Notes under the pieces: generated by a model
What the model was told of the DNA's origin: nothing
Database searches by the model: none
Seen by the model: only the letters and a program-made list of their open reading frames with translations
Program-made: the position numbers and the translations under genes
Shown here: positions 17,792 to 26,218 of the stretch, one piece after another
Layout: the number at the start of each line of letters is the position of its first letter
Position numbering within the stretch: the stretch's first letter is position 1
Origin: Methylorubrum populi
GTDB lineage: Bacteria; Pseudomonadota; Alphaproteobacteria; Rhizobiales; Beijerinckiaceae
Direction: 5' to 3'
Length of the DNA: 64,000 nt
Assembly: GCF_002355515.1 (NCBI RefSeq)
Contig: NZ_AP014809.1
Span: 434,001-498,000, forward strand

Positions 17792-18361
17792 ATGTCGCTT
17801 CGCTTTCCTCGATCCTTCGTTGCGGCGCTGATCGCCGCGGCGGGCCTGCTCGCGGCCCACGCGGCCTCGGCGCAGACCGCGCCCGCGCCGCGCCTCGAAG
17901 CCCAGCGTCTGGCCAATGCGCAGTTCGAGACGTTTCGGACCCGCTGCGGCAAGGGCTATGTCGTCGCCGCCGACGTCACGCCGCCGCCGCGGGGCGGCTT
18001 CACCGCCACACTGGGGACGCCTGCGCCCGGAGCCTCCTCCGGCCATACGCTCTATGTCGCCTATGCCGATGTCCGCCTCGACGGGCGCGAGATCACGACC
18101 GATATCGACCGTCGCAATGGGATCGCCTGGCGCGGAACGCTGGCCTACAGCGCCGCCGCTCTGCGCCAGATCTCGGTCGGCCATGACGGGACCAGAGGCG
18201 CCTGGAGCCCGTGGCAGCCCGCCGGACCGATCTATACGGTGACGCTGGAGCTCAAGAACGGGAGCTGGTCGAGCCGCGGGCAAGAGATGTCGCTTCTGGG
18301 TGCGCTGGGGCGCTACGCCAAGCTGAGGCGTCCGGCCTGTGCAGAGATTCCAGCAGGCTGA
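17792..18361 (+). CDS. Secreted protein with locus B paralogue
   Basis: 189 residues from ATG 17792, SD AGGAGG six bases upstream. Signal peptide FVAALIAAAGLLAAHAASAQ. The mature domain has a Cys pair (TFRTRCGKGYVV and RRPACAEIPAG) and conserved stretches GHTLYVAYADVRLDGRE, DRRNGIAWRG, RQISVGHDGTRGAWSPW that recur in the frameshifted gene at 53231-53817, including the final (C)SE-V/I-PAG. No known family. Predicted periplasmic partner of the solenoid system. Confidence 0.7.
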   Translation: MSLRFPRSFVAALIAAAGLLAAHAASAQTAPAPRLEAQRLANAQFETFRTRCGKGYVVAADVTPPPRGGFTATLGTPAPGASSGHTLYVAYADVRLDGREITTDIDRRNGIAWRGTLAYSAAALRQISVGHDGTRGAWSPWQPAGPIYTVTLELKNGSWSSRGQEMSLLGALGRYAKLRRPACAEIPAG

Positions 18362-18499
18362 TCCGGCGATGGCGGCGGCTTTCGCACCGCGAAGATCGGC
18401 CGATCCCGCTTTCCGGCGGAGCCAACCATAAGATAATCTCGAAACCGAGGCGCGCGGCGGTGATGTCTCGCCCGTTGCCCGACGAATGCGGGGGATGAC

Positions 18500-19600
18500 A
18501 TGGACGAACCAAGCGTCGCCTTCAGTGTCGAGGGCAAAACCTTTCGCAGACCGATCGGCGTGTTTTCCATCCTCGGCGTCTGCGCTCTCGCGGGCGCCAT
18601 TCTCTGCCTGTTGCAACTCGTGACCAGGCCTTTGACGCTGTCGAACGCCGTGCCGCTGCTCTTCGGCGGCGTCGGAGGACTGATCGGGCTCGCGGCAGGC
18701 CTCGGTTTTACCGCCATGCATCTCAACGCATGGCGGGCCGGGCGTGATCCGGATGCCACCGCAAGGCGGATCACGCCTCTCGTCGTCACGGCCGGCGGGA
18801 TCTTCATCGACCCCTATCCCTATGCCGGTCCCGGACCTCTGGGAGCGCGCCGCCGCCGCTTCGTGCCCTTGCGGGACGTCGCCGCGATCGGGCCGGTCAA
18901 GGAAACGGGCCTGTTTCCCGTGACGGTGGCGGAGAAGGACGGGGTTCAGAAGACCGTCTACGAAATCCCCGAACAGGCGCGCGGCGAGGCCGGTGCGACG
19001 CCGTACGCCACGCTCCTCGCCGCTCGGCAGCGCTATCTGGCCGGGCTTTCATCCGCGGCCCGGGCCGCGACGGGGACGTTCCTCGTTCCGGTCGTAAGGG
19101 CGGCGCCGCCGATCTGGCGCGTGCTCGGTGGCGGCGTGCTGCTCGCGGGCGCGGCCGTCTTCGCTCTCCTGCTGACCGCGACAGCCGCGGCGACGAAGAG
19201 CGCCAATCTCGACCTCAAGGCCTTTCTCACGCTTCTGGGCTGGAGCGCGATTATCGCGTTCGTCGCCCTTGCGATCGTCGCCGCCGCGATCGGGGCCTGG
19301 CGCGCCCGAGGCCAGCAGATCGCCTGGCCCGTCGCGACGATCGAGGCGGACGGCTTCACCGCCACCGCCCTGCCGAATGCGGCAGGCGACCTCTTCGGCG
19401 ATCTTGAAGGCCGCAGCGGCCGCGTCGCCTGGCCTGAGGTTCGAAGCATAGGGCCGCCGCTCCCCGGCGAAAACGACTTTACCGTCGACATCGGCGAGCG
19501 CCACCCACTGCGTCTGCCGGCCTCGGCCAGAGCTGAAGACGGGCGGACGCTTCATCCGGCGCTCGCCGAGGCATGGCGATCATCGCGCTCGGAAAGCTGA
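18500..19600 (+). CDS. Four-span membrane protein with PH-like segments, unknown
   Basis: 366 residues from ATG 18500. Two N-terminal spans (SILGVCALAGAILCLLQLV; AVPLLFGGVGGLIGLAAGLG), a soluble domain (RRITPLVVTAGGIFIDPYPY, RFVPLRDVAAIGPVKETG), two more spans (VLGGGVLLAGAAVFALLLTA; LLGWSAIIAFVALAIVAAAI), then a C-terminal domain (QQIAWPVATIEADGFTATAL, GDLEGRSGRVAWPEVRSIGP). The two soluble parts resemble each other, suggesting internal duplication. The next gene is a tandem paralogue with the same motifs. Function unknown; predicted inner-membrane part of locus A. Confidence 0.68.
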   Translation: MDEPSVAFSVEGKTFRRPIGVFSILGVCALAGAILCLLQLVTRPLTLSNAVPLLFGGVGGLIGLAAGLGFTAMHLNAWRAGRDPDATARRITPLVVTAGGIFIDPYPYAGPGPLGARRRRFVPLRDVAAIGPVKETGLFPVTVAEKDGVQKTVYEIPEQARGEAGATPYATLLAARQRYLAGLSSAARAATGTFLVPVVRAAPPIWRVLGGGVLLAGAAVFALLLTATAAATKSANLDLKAFLTLLGWSAIIAFVALAIVAAAIGAWRARGQQIAWPVATIEADGFTATALPNAAGDLFGDLEGRSGRVAWPEVRSIGPPLPGENDFTVDIGERHPLRLPASARAEDGRTLHPALAEAWRSSRSES

Positions 19601-19676
19601 GGTCGAGGCGGAACAGCTCTTCGCCGCCTCGGCTCGCGCCGCCGCGCCATCCGGATCGGACACCAGGAACGCCACT

Positions 19677-20805
19677 ATGAACGCCACGATGACGGAGCCC
19701 ATCGACGGAACGCGCATCGTCTTCAGCATGGAGGCCAGGCCCATTCGCGCGATCAGCCGGCTCTTCCTGGCGATGGGCACTCTCTTCGTCGTTAGTGGAA
19801 CCCAGATGGGATGGGTGGCGCTGAGCCAAGCGAGCGCCCCCGGATCTGAGACGACATTCTTGCTGGGGTTTGCGGCGATCGCTCTTGCGGCAGGCCTGGC
19901 GCAGATTGCGGTCTATCTGTCCATGCGTCGCAAGGCCCGCAGCGCCGATCCTTCCGTGCGGCGGATCACGCCGCTCACCGTCACCGCCGAAGGGCTGATC
20001 CATGACGCGCATCTGCATGCGGGTGATCGGATTCTTTTGGGGGAACCGGCCGCCCCACTTCATCGCCTGGCGCGACCTCGTCGGGATCGGCGAGGTGGGG
20101 AAGGACGGGATGTTCGCGCTTCGCTGCACGGATGAGCGCGGTCAGCCCTGTTCCCGCGACGTCCCGGAGTGCGCCCGGGGCCCGGGCGGAGAGACGCCCC
20201 ATGCCACGCTGGTCGCCGCCCTCGCCGGATATTGCGCGGGCCTCCCGGCCGCATCGCTTTCTACCGTCGGCACCTTTGTCGCGACGGTGGTCCGGACGAA
20301 GCCGCCGATCCGGCGCACGGTCTTCGGCGCGGTGCTTGCGATCGCCGCCGTCGGCTTCGCCGCGTGGCTGCTTCTGGAGAAACCGGCCGACCGCCGAGAA
20401 TGGCGGACGATCTATTATGCTGCTGTCGTCAGCGCACTTTTCGCGTTCTTCTTTCTGCGCGGCGTCTTCAAGGGATGGCGCGCGCAGGGCCAGCAGATCT
20501 CCTGGCCGGCCGTGGTCATTCGGCCCGAAGGTTTCGTGACGAAGGCCTTGCCGGATCCGGCCGGCAACGACAACGGCGATCTCGAAGAGGAAGGCCACAA
20601 CGTCACCTGGCAACAGGTGCGGAACATCGAGCCGCCGATTGCAGACGAGGACAGCTTCGCCGTCGATGTCGGCTGGCGCCAGCCGCTGCGCCTGCCGACC
20701 TCGGCGAGGTCGGAGGATGGCCGCACCCTTTACCCGGCCCTCCTCGAAGCGTGGCAGGCCTGGCGCGATTCTGCCGAACTAAGAGACGGGCCTGGGCCTG
20801 CTTAA
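19677..20805 (+). pseudogene. Frameshifted tandem paralogue of the 18500 membrane protein
   Basis: The N-terminal frame (from ATG 19677: two spans, then RRITPLTVTAEGLIHD) ends as a match near residue 120, and homology resumes in another frame from FIAWRDLVGIGEVGKDG to QQISWPAVVIRPEGFVTKAL and the TAA at 20803. The switch falls on the GGGGG run at 20039-20043; removing one G would join the two halves into about 376 residues aligned end to end with 18500-19600. Either a recent inactivating indel, phase variation at the G run, or a sequencing error. Its stop overlaps the stop of the convergent gene 20802-21629. Confidence 0.7.
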
Positions 20806-21629
20806 ATGAAGCCGACCGGGGCGCCGAGCCGCGTGGGCGGCCATTTGAGATCGAACATCAGGAACATGGCCGTCTGGACGGCATTCGGGAAATCCCCGAC
20901 CGACCCGCCGGCCGCCGGGCAAGGCAACTCGCCGATGGCGGGATCGTCGAGCGAGCGCAGCAGGGCAAGGCAGGCGAGGACGAGCGTATGAGCCGGCAGG
21001 GCCACGCCGAGCTCGTAAAGCAGAGTCGCATCGGCGCGCTCGCGCGCCCGATCGACCAGCTCGCGCAGCATCGGTTGCGGCGTCCAGACCTGATCCACAA
21101 GACCTCGCCGCAACTCCGGATCGCTCCAGTCGAGCCGAGGGGCGAGGGTCAGCAGAAGCGAGCCGGGCGATGGGCCCGGCTCGGCGATGTCCCTCGGCCG
21201 GGCGAAATCGGCCCAGTCCAGGCCGAGCGTGGGGAACAGCCGCTCCGGCAATCCGGAGACGCGGGCCCCCCGCCAGGCATCCGGAACTCGGCCGAAGGCA
21301 ATCATATGCAGCGCGCCGAGGAGAAGCTGCGAGGGGCTCCGACGATGCTCCTGACAGGCCTCGCGAAACCGATCGGAATGTTCCGCGCGCTCATGGAGCG
21401 CCCCGAACGAAGCCGGCGCCTCGGGCCAATCCTCGCCGCGCAGAGCAGCCTGCAAGCCCGACGATCGCCAATCGAGAACGGAGGCGAGCGCGATGATGTC
21501 CGGCCCGAGGGGTGGATCGTATGGCTCCGGTGGGTAAAGGTCCGGCGCCGGCATGCCCGTCGGCCTCGGTTGCCGAAGGCCTGGGACGATGGCATGCAAC
21601 CGGTCGAGCCAATCACTCCAAACGCTCAT
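20802..21629 (-). CDS. Helical protein of unknown function with locus B paralogue
   Basis: 275 residues from ATG 21629, no signal peptide, mostly alpha-helical. The C-terminal 130 residues (LLLTLAPRLDWSDPELRRGL, VWTPQPMLRELVDRARE, LPAHTLVLACLALLRS, QTAMFLMFDLKWPP) are shared with the 218-residue protein at 52578-53234; a shared N-terminal motif is PTGMPAP. An inner segment of about 60 residues (ALHERAEHSDRFREACQEHR region) is absent from the B copy. It is convergent to the locus A operon with overlapping stop codons, whereas the B copy is co-transcribed with the solenoid gene. No family recognised. Confidence 0.68.
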   Translation of the reverse strand: MSVWSDWLDRLHAIVPGLRQPRPTGMPAPDLYPPEPYDPPLGPDIIALASVLDWRSSGLQAALRGEDWPEAPASFGALHERAEHSDRFREACQEHRRSPSQLLLGALHMIAFGRVPDAWRGARVSGLPERLFPTLGLDWADFARPRDIAEPGPSPGSLLLTLAPRLDWSDPELRRGLVDQVWTPQPMLRELVDRARERADATLLYELGVALPAHTLVLACLALLRSLDDPAIGELPCPAAGGSVGDFPNAVQTAMFLMFDLKWPPTRLGAPVGFI

Positions 21630-21745
21630 CGCCGCCTCCTTGAGCGGCCATCATGCCGTGCCGGTGCCGGCCCAGGCAATTGATGCCGATTGCATCGCAT
21701 TGCGATCGGCATCCTGCCCTGCGCGATCGATCATGACCCTGTGCG

Positions 21746-22195
21746 CTATGGCCTTCGGATCGGCTCCGGCTGCTGTGAGTGGACGGCGCTCTGTTCTCTG
21801 ATTGCCGTCGGGCCTTGCTCGGACCCGGGATCAATGATCGTGACGCTGACGCAGACCAACAGGAAGACCAGGATGATATTGGCGCCGCCGATCACCGATG
21901 CGAGCCGCCTCGCACCCCGCGCCCGAACGATGCCGATTGCCGCAACACCACAAAGAAGCGCCATAGAAGTGTACTGGCCGGTTATCATCCATCCTCGGAT
22001 TTCCGTGCCGGCCGCATGATGGTCGATCATGAAGGGGCCCGAGAGGATCATAAGACCCCAGGGTATGATCATGAACGACAGTGCGCCCAAACGACGGCGG
22101 ACTTCTGACCCACTCGGAAAGGAGCGGACGACGAGCACAGCAATCACAACGGATACCGATGCGACCAACGCGAGAAGCGGGATCAAATTGAGCAT
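21746..22195 (-). CDS. Membrane protein of unknown function
   Basis: 149 residues from ATG 22195, chosen for the AAGGAGAGAG upstream. Four hydrophobic segments: LIPLLALVASVSVVIAVLVV, ALSFMIIPWGLMILSGPFMI, TSMALLCGVAAIGIVRA and VIGGANIILVFLLVCVSVTI. Small basic loops. No family recognised. Last gene before the recombinase at 22420. Confidence 0.6.
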   Translation of the reverse strand: MLNLIPLLALVASVSVVIAVLVVRSFPSGSEVRRRLGALSFMIIPWGLMILSGPFMIDHHAAGTEIRGWMITGQYTSMALLCGVAAIGIVRARGARRLASVIGGANIILVFLLVCVSVTIIDPGSEQGPTAIREQSAVHSQQPEPIRRP

Positions 22196-22419
22196 CGGAA
22201 GCTCTCTCCTTGCTGTCCTCGGCGCGCCGGCCGGCCCCAGTTTCACGAAAGAAATTAGTGCATCGAAAAGTGGTGCGGAATTGCTCGGCATTGCACCGGA
22301 ACCCAGTCGCCGCGCCGCTGTCACCACGGATCTGTTGCTCAAGCAGATTCACTCCAACGGGCTCGTTGAGCACGAAGGCGCGCCCAGCGGCTGCGTGAGC
22401 CCTGCCGCCAGGCGCCTCT

Positions 22420-23046
22420 TCAAAGGTCGGTCTGTTCAGAGAGAATCAAGGCGTCGTCGACCTCGATGCCGAGGTATCTGACCGTGCTCTCCAACTTCGA
22501 ATGGCCGAGCAGGAGCTGGCATGCTCGCAAGTTGCCGGTCCGCTTATAGATCAGCGCGACTTTGGTCCGTCTCAGGCTATGGGTCCCATACAGAGCGGGG
22601 TCGAGCCCGATCAGCGAAACCCAGTCGTCGAGCAGGCGCCCATATTGGCGGGTGGTGACGTGATCGCCTTTATGGCTCCGGCTAGGAAAGAGCCAGTCAG
22701 CATCGCCGGATGGTCGACGCCTGAGCCAAGCGGTCAAGGCCTCCCGCGTCGGGTCGGTCAGCTCGAAGGGCACTGGCCGACCTGTTTTCTGCTGGATGAT
22801 CGAGGTCCGCAGTCTGACCGTGCCGCCCAGCACCACATCGCTGATCCGCAAGCGAACGAGATCGCAGCCTCGCAACTTGCTGTCGATCGCCAGATTGAAC
22901 ATGGCGAGGTCTCGTACGCGCTGATCATGCTGCAGTCGCGTTCGGATCGCCCAGATATGACGAGGTTTCAGCGGCGGCTTGGGCCCGATAAGGCGACCCG
23001 CGTTCCAGGCGGGACGCTGGTCACGTTGATGATGTTCGATCGGCAT
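22420..23046 (-). CDS. Tyrosine recombinase/site-specific integrase (complete)
   Basis: 208 residues from ATG 23046 with a strong AAAGGAGGA site. A compact catalytic-domain integrase: box I Arg in KLRGCDLVRLRISDV, KTGRPVPFELTDPTREAL, box II HSLRRTKVALIYKRTGN, LLGHSKLESTVRYLGIE with the second His and the Tyr nucleophile. Such short recombinases occur on alphaproteobacterial islands. A truncated relative in the same orientation lies at 27813-28220, about 80% alike by eye at DNA level over the shared part. Confidence 0.88.
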   Translation of the reverse strand: MPIEHHQRDQRPAWNAGRLIGPKPPLKPRHIWAIRTRLQHDQRVRDLAMFNLAIDSKLRGCDLVRLRISDVVLGGTVRLRTSIIQQKTGRPVPFELTDPTREALTAWLRRRPSGDADWLFPSRSHKGDHVTTRQYGRLLDDWVSLIGLDPALYGTHSLRRTKVALIYKRTGNLRACQLLLGHSKLESTVRYLGIEVDDALILSEQTDL

Positions 23047-23454
23047 AGCGTGTCCTCCTTTGGAGGCCGCATCCGGATTGATATTATCACGAATGATGTT
23101 GAGCTGCGCTGCGCCACGAGCGGACTTCGACGCACCGCCCGGAAGCGGACGTTCACTTGTAAGGCTACCTTCCGGTGTCGACCCTTCTCGGGCGTGCGGA
23201 AGGTCTGCTTACCAGCGGTCCGATTGGCCCTGAAAGATCGGGGCTGTCCGGAAGCCGCTGATCCGTTTCGGAGTGGGCAAAATGGCGAAGTGGACATTCT
23301 GCGCGGTTCAGAGGAATGCCCCAGATGATCCGTGGCTGAACTTCAGAAGGTCCGGTTGCGCCGCGCCTGGGAATCGCAGGGGCAACGGAGGCCGCGCCAC
23401 TTCGGATCCACGTGGTCGATCACCCGGGAGCGCACTGCGCCTCGTGCCGAGACA
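23047..23454. other. Intergenic stretch without a supported gene
   Basis: About 410 bp upstream of the recombinase and downstream of the protease gene. The start contains the recombinase ribosome-binding site and a short A/T-rich part (near 23075-23100, ATTGATATTATCACGAATG) that may hold its promoter. An open frame on the minus strand has no recognisable content and I do not call it. Confidence 0.4.
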
Positions 23455-24255
23455 TCAAGCGTTTGGCGGAAAAGGATTGTGACCCCGCTCTCCGGAACTA
23501 AGCAGTCGCTCCACGAAAGAGACTGGGAACGCCCTGCCGAGCCGTAGCTCCTGCAAGCTCCTCTCTCCGATCGCGCCCGCGTAAATCGCAAGCAGTTCGA
23601 GTTCAACTTCCTGGCCGACTGGCATGAGAGGCTCGCCGAGGGACGGCATACTTCCCGTCGAGCGACGATAGACAGGCGACCCGGACATACCGGGTACGCC
23701 CGGCGCGTCGAGCAGGATCCAGGGCCGTCCGCTCGCCAGCGATCCTGGTTCGGATGCGATCATCGCCCCTTTCCATATGGGCGAGTTCGCGTGCACGCCG
23801 AGCATGAAAGGATGACCGATGAGCACGACATCGGTGCCGGGCTGCAAGGGTGCGGACGAGTTTCTGGCGAAGGTCTGCGTGAGCGGCAGGGGAAACCGCG
23901 GGGCCTCAAACAGCCTGACGAGTGCTAGGTCGAGACCGCCTTCGCGGTCGCCCTCGATCCAAACCGGTCCCTCGATATCGTAAAGCGCCACCTCCATCTG
24001 CTGACGACCGGAGCCACGCGGGTCCTCAACGGTGAAGCGAAGCCAGCTCGGGCTTTGGGGCTTTCCGCCGATCAAAGCGCCCGGTTCGTCGGGTCTCCGG
24101 CCGGTCACGACGTGCCAGTTCGTCACCAGCCAACGTGTGGCCGCTGGCCCCGCGTAGAGGAACCCGGTAGCGAAGCCGAATGCCGTCGGCCCACTGGGCG
24201 TTTCCACGATACTTTCGACGAAGACGCTGCAACAGGATGCGGGCGATGGGCTCAT
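23455..24255 (-). CDS. Trypsin-like serine protease
   Basis: 266 residues from ATG 24255; the longer open frame upstream is a shadow of the divergent gene. The chymotrypsin-fold triad is complete: His in RWLVTNWHVVTGR, Asp in GGLDLALVRLFE and Ser in GVPGMSGSPVYRR. FGFATGFLY is the usual first strand. No signal peptide or membrane span, so it acts in the cytoplasm. It is divergent from the Dcd-MazG-like gene with 51 bp between starts, so the two share a control region. Trypsin-like proteases occur in several defence systems, which fits this neighbourhood but is inference. Confidence 0.85.
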   Translation of the reverse strand: MSPSPASCCSVFVESIVETPSGPTAFGFATGFLYAGPAATRWLVTNWHVVTGRRPDEPGALIGGKPQSPSWLRFTVEDPRGSGRQQMEVALYDIEGPVWIEGDREGGLDLALVRLFEAPRFPLPLTQTFARNSSAPLQPGTDVVLIGHPFMLGVHANSPIWKGAMIASEPGSLASGRPWILLDAPGVPGMSGSPVYRRSTGSMPSLGEPLMPVGQEVELELLAIYAGAIGERSLQELRLGRAFPVSFVERLLSSGERGHNPFPPNA

Positions 24256-24306
24256 AATGGCGTGTAGCGCTGCGTCGGCGAACCAGGAAGCCCAGGAGCG
24301 GATTTG

Positions 24307-25236
24307 ATGAAGGTGCTCGCGGATCACGAGATCGAGGCTGCCATCGTGCGCGGCGAACTCATCCTCGACGCGCTGGCGGGCGGATGCAGGGGCGCCTGCT
24401 ACGAGCTTCGAATGGGCAACGTCTACTACGACTTGACCGACGGGGGCAGGCGGTTGGAGGTTGACCCGGGTGGCGACGCGCTGATCGAGCCCGGGCATCG
24501 GGTCGTCTTGATTACGCACGAGAGGCTCTCGCTCGGCACGAACATCTTCGCGCGCATCGTCAGCAAGGGGGCCCTCTTCAGCATCGGACTGAGCGCCGTC
24601 GCCACCTACGCCGACCCGGGCTTTCACGGACGTCTGGGAATCGTGACGCAAAACATCAGCGATAAGTACATCCTGCTGCCGGCGTTCGAACCGATCGCAA
24701 AAGTGGACTTCACGGTGCTGGAAACCGCGGCCAGCCATCCCTACCGGGGCCAGCATGGCTACGAAACCCAGATCTGGCCTATCCGGCATCAGCTGCAGAA
24801 GACCAGGGAGCAACTACGTGGCGATCCTCGGCTGGGCCCCGTCGAGGCGCCCCCGCCTGCCGAGCAAATCGCGTCACCCACGTCACTCGGTGAGCTTGGG
24901 CGCCGCCAGATCGCGGCGGATCGCGCCCACGGCTTTCCCGTGGACGCACCTGATGACGAGATGCGACGAGCTCAGCTCGCCAATGACCTAGTCGGACTCA
25001 TCGGTGAGGTTGGCGAATTTGCGAACCTCCTGAAGAAGGTTCATCTGGGCAGCACGCGACCGGGCTACGGGGCGCCGAGCCTCGTCGAGGCGACGCCAGA
25101 GCTGCGCCTCGAACTCGCGGACGCACAAATATACATGCTGCGGCTCGCTCATTTGCTGCGCGTCGACCTGACCGAGGCGGTGTTGGAGAAGATGCGGACG
25201 AACGATGAGCGGTACGGACATCTCGACCAACAGTAG
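24307..25236 (+). CDS. Dcd/dUTPase-like domain fused to MazG-like pyrophosphohydrolase domain
   Basis: 309 residues from ATG 24307 (AGGAG upstream). Residues 1-155 look like the dCTP deaminase/dUTPase trimeric fold: LADHEIEAAIVRGELI, YELRMGNVYYDLT, IVSKGALFSIGLS, YADPGFHGRLGIVTQNIS. Compared with E. coli Dcd, the R-S-S-x-x-R active-site stretch reads K-G-A-L-F-S and the catalytic Glu of T-L-E-x-x-N reads I-V-x-x-N, so deamination is doubtful. Residues 215-309 look like a MazG-type all-alpha NTP pyrophosphohydrolase (LVGLIGEVGEFANLLKK, RLELADAQIYMLRLAHLL), with the E-x-x-E and E-x-x-D metal ligands. Together they suggest a dNTP-depleting enzyme. The 3' end overlaps the next gene by 32 bp. Confidence 0.78.
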   Translation: MKVLADHEIEAAIVRGELILDALAGGCRGACYELRMGNVYYDLTDGGRRLEVDPGGDALIEPGHRVVLITHERLSLGTNIFARIVSKGALFSIGLSAVATYADPGFHGRLGIVTQNISDKYILLPAFEPIAKVDFTVLETAASHPYRGQHGYETQIWPIRHQLQKTREQLRGDPRLGPVEAPPPAEQIASPTSLGELGRRQIAADRAHGFPVDAPDDEMRRAQLANDLVGLIGEVGEFANLLKKVHLGSTRPGYGAPSLVEATPELRLELADAQIYMLRLAHLLRVDLTEAVLEKMRTNDERYGHLDQQ

Positions 25237-26194
25237 AAGGACGTTCCTGCTCGGGCTCAACACCGGCTTCGTAACCGACGGGGTGCCGGACAGGCGGATG
25301 GTCGACTTCTACGGTGCCCGCAGCTCACCGCAGCTATCGTGCGCCATCGTCGGAAACGTTGTGATACCGTCCGGTCATGCGAGCAACGCGGTGACGCCGC
25401 GGATCTCCAACGATCCGATCTGGCGCACGCTGGCGGCCGCCGTCACTGTGCGCGGAACGAGCCCGGGCATCCAACTGGCGACGGCATGGGAGGACTATGC
25501 GGGAGCCATCAGCTTCCGACCCAAGAGCTGGAGCGAAACGATCGCGCGCAGTCGCGAGATCGCAGCGACGGTGACGAGTTCCCGCTTGCAGAAGCTCTTC
25601 AACGACCTGCGGGAGGGCACCGAGCTCGCGGCCGAGGCGGGGTTCCGGCACGTACAGCTTCACGCTGCGCACGGCTACCTGTTCAGTCTGCTGGTTGACG
25701 ACAGGATCTACGATGGAGCCAGCGACAGCCTCGCCCTCGTTGCACGATGGGCCGAGGAGAGTCGCGCCGCCGGCCTAGAAACCTCACTTCGTATCTCGCT
25801 GCGCACCGGCGACACATTGTTCGACCAGGATGGCACTGAGCGCTTCCAGGACCGGGCAAGCGCGTCACCGGTCGAGCTGATTGACTTGTCCTCGGGGTTC
25901 TACAACATCGACAAGCGCCTGATCTATCCGAGCATCGCCGCGACGCTGGCGCAGCGGTGGTGCGAGAGCGCCGCAGTCGCCGCACGTCATCCGTCGCGGA
26001 ACTTCATCCTCTCGGGACGGGCGTCGGCCTCAGTTATGACCTTGCCCGACAACGTTCACCTCGGCCTGTGTCGCGACCTCATCGCAAACCCGAACTTCCT
26101 TGACGATCCGGCAAGGGGGTGCGCGAACTCGGGCAAGTGCCACTATTATTCCCGCGGTGCTGCGCACGTGACATGCCCACAATGGGGCGACTGA
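25205..26194 (+). CDS. Old Yellow Enzyme-type flavin oxidoreductase-like protein
   Basis: 329 residues from ATG 25205, overlapping the upstream gene by 32 bp. A TIM-barrel OYE pattern is visible: RRMVDFYGARSSPQLSCAIV, LREGTELAAEAGFRHVQLHA followed by AHGYLFSLLVDDRIYDGAS (the H-x-A-H-G-Y-L site), PVELIDLSSGFYN, and C-terminal GLCRDLIANPNFLDDPARGC with CANSGKC. The family reduces enones with FMN and NAD(P)H. It is shorter than classic OYEs (360-420 residues) and has lost some loop sequence. Its coupling to the Dcd-MazG-like gene suggests a joint role; I know of no described pair. Confidence 0.75.
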   Translation: MSGTDISTNSRRTFLLGLNTGFVTDGVPDRRMVDFYGARSSPQLSCAIVGNVVIPSGHASNAVTPRISNDPIWRTLAAAVTVRGTSPGIQLATAWEDYAGAISFRPKSWSETIARSREIAATVTSSRLQKLFNDLREGTELAAEAGFRHVQLHAAHGYLFSLLVDDRIYDGASDSLALVARWAEESRAAGLETSLRISLRTGDTLFDQDGTERFQDRASASPVELIDLSSGFYNIDKRLIYPSIAATLAQRWCESAAVAARHPSRNFILSGRASASVMTLPDNVHLGLCRDLIANPNFLDDPARGCANSGKCHYYSRGAAHVTCPQWGD

Positions 26195-26218
26195 ACGCGA
26201 TGGCCGCGCCACTCGGTC

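Noticed and set aside
22968..23297. Minus-strand 109-codon open frame upstream of the recombinase
   Set aside because: No recognisable domain, overlaps the recombinase start, and has no ribosome-binding site.
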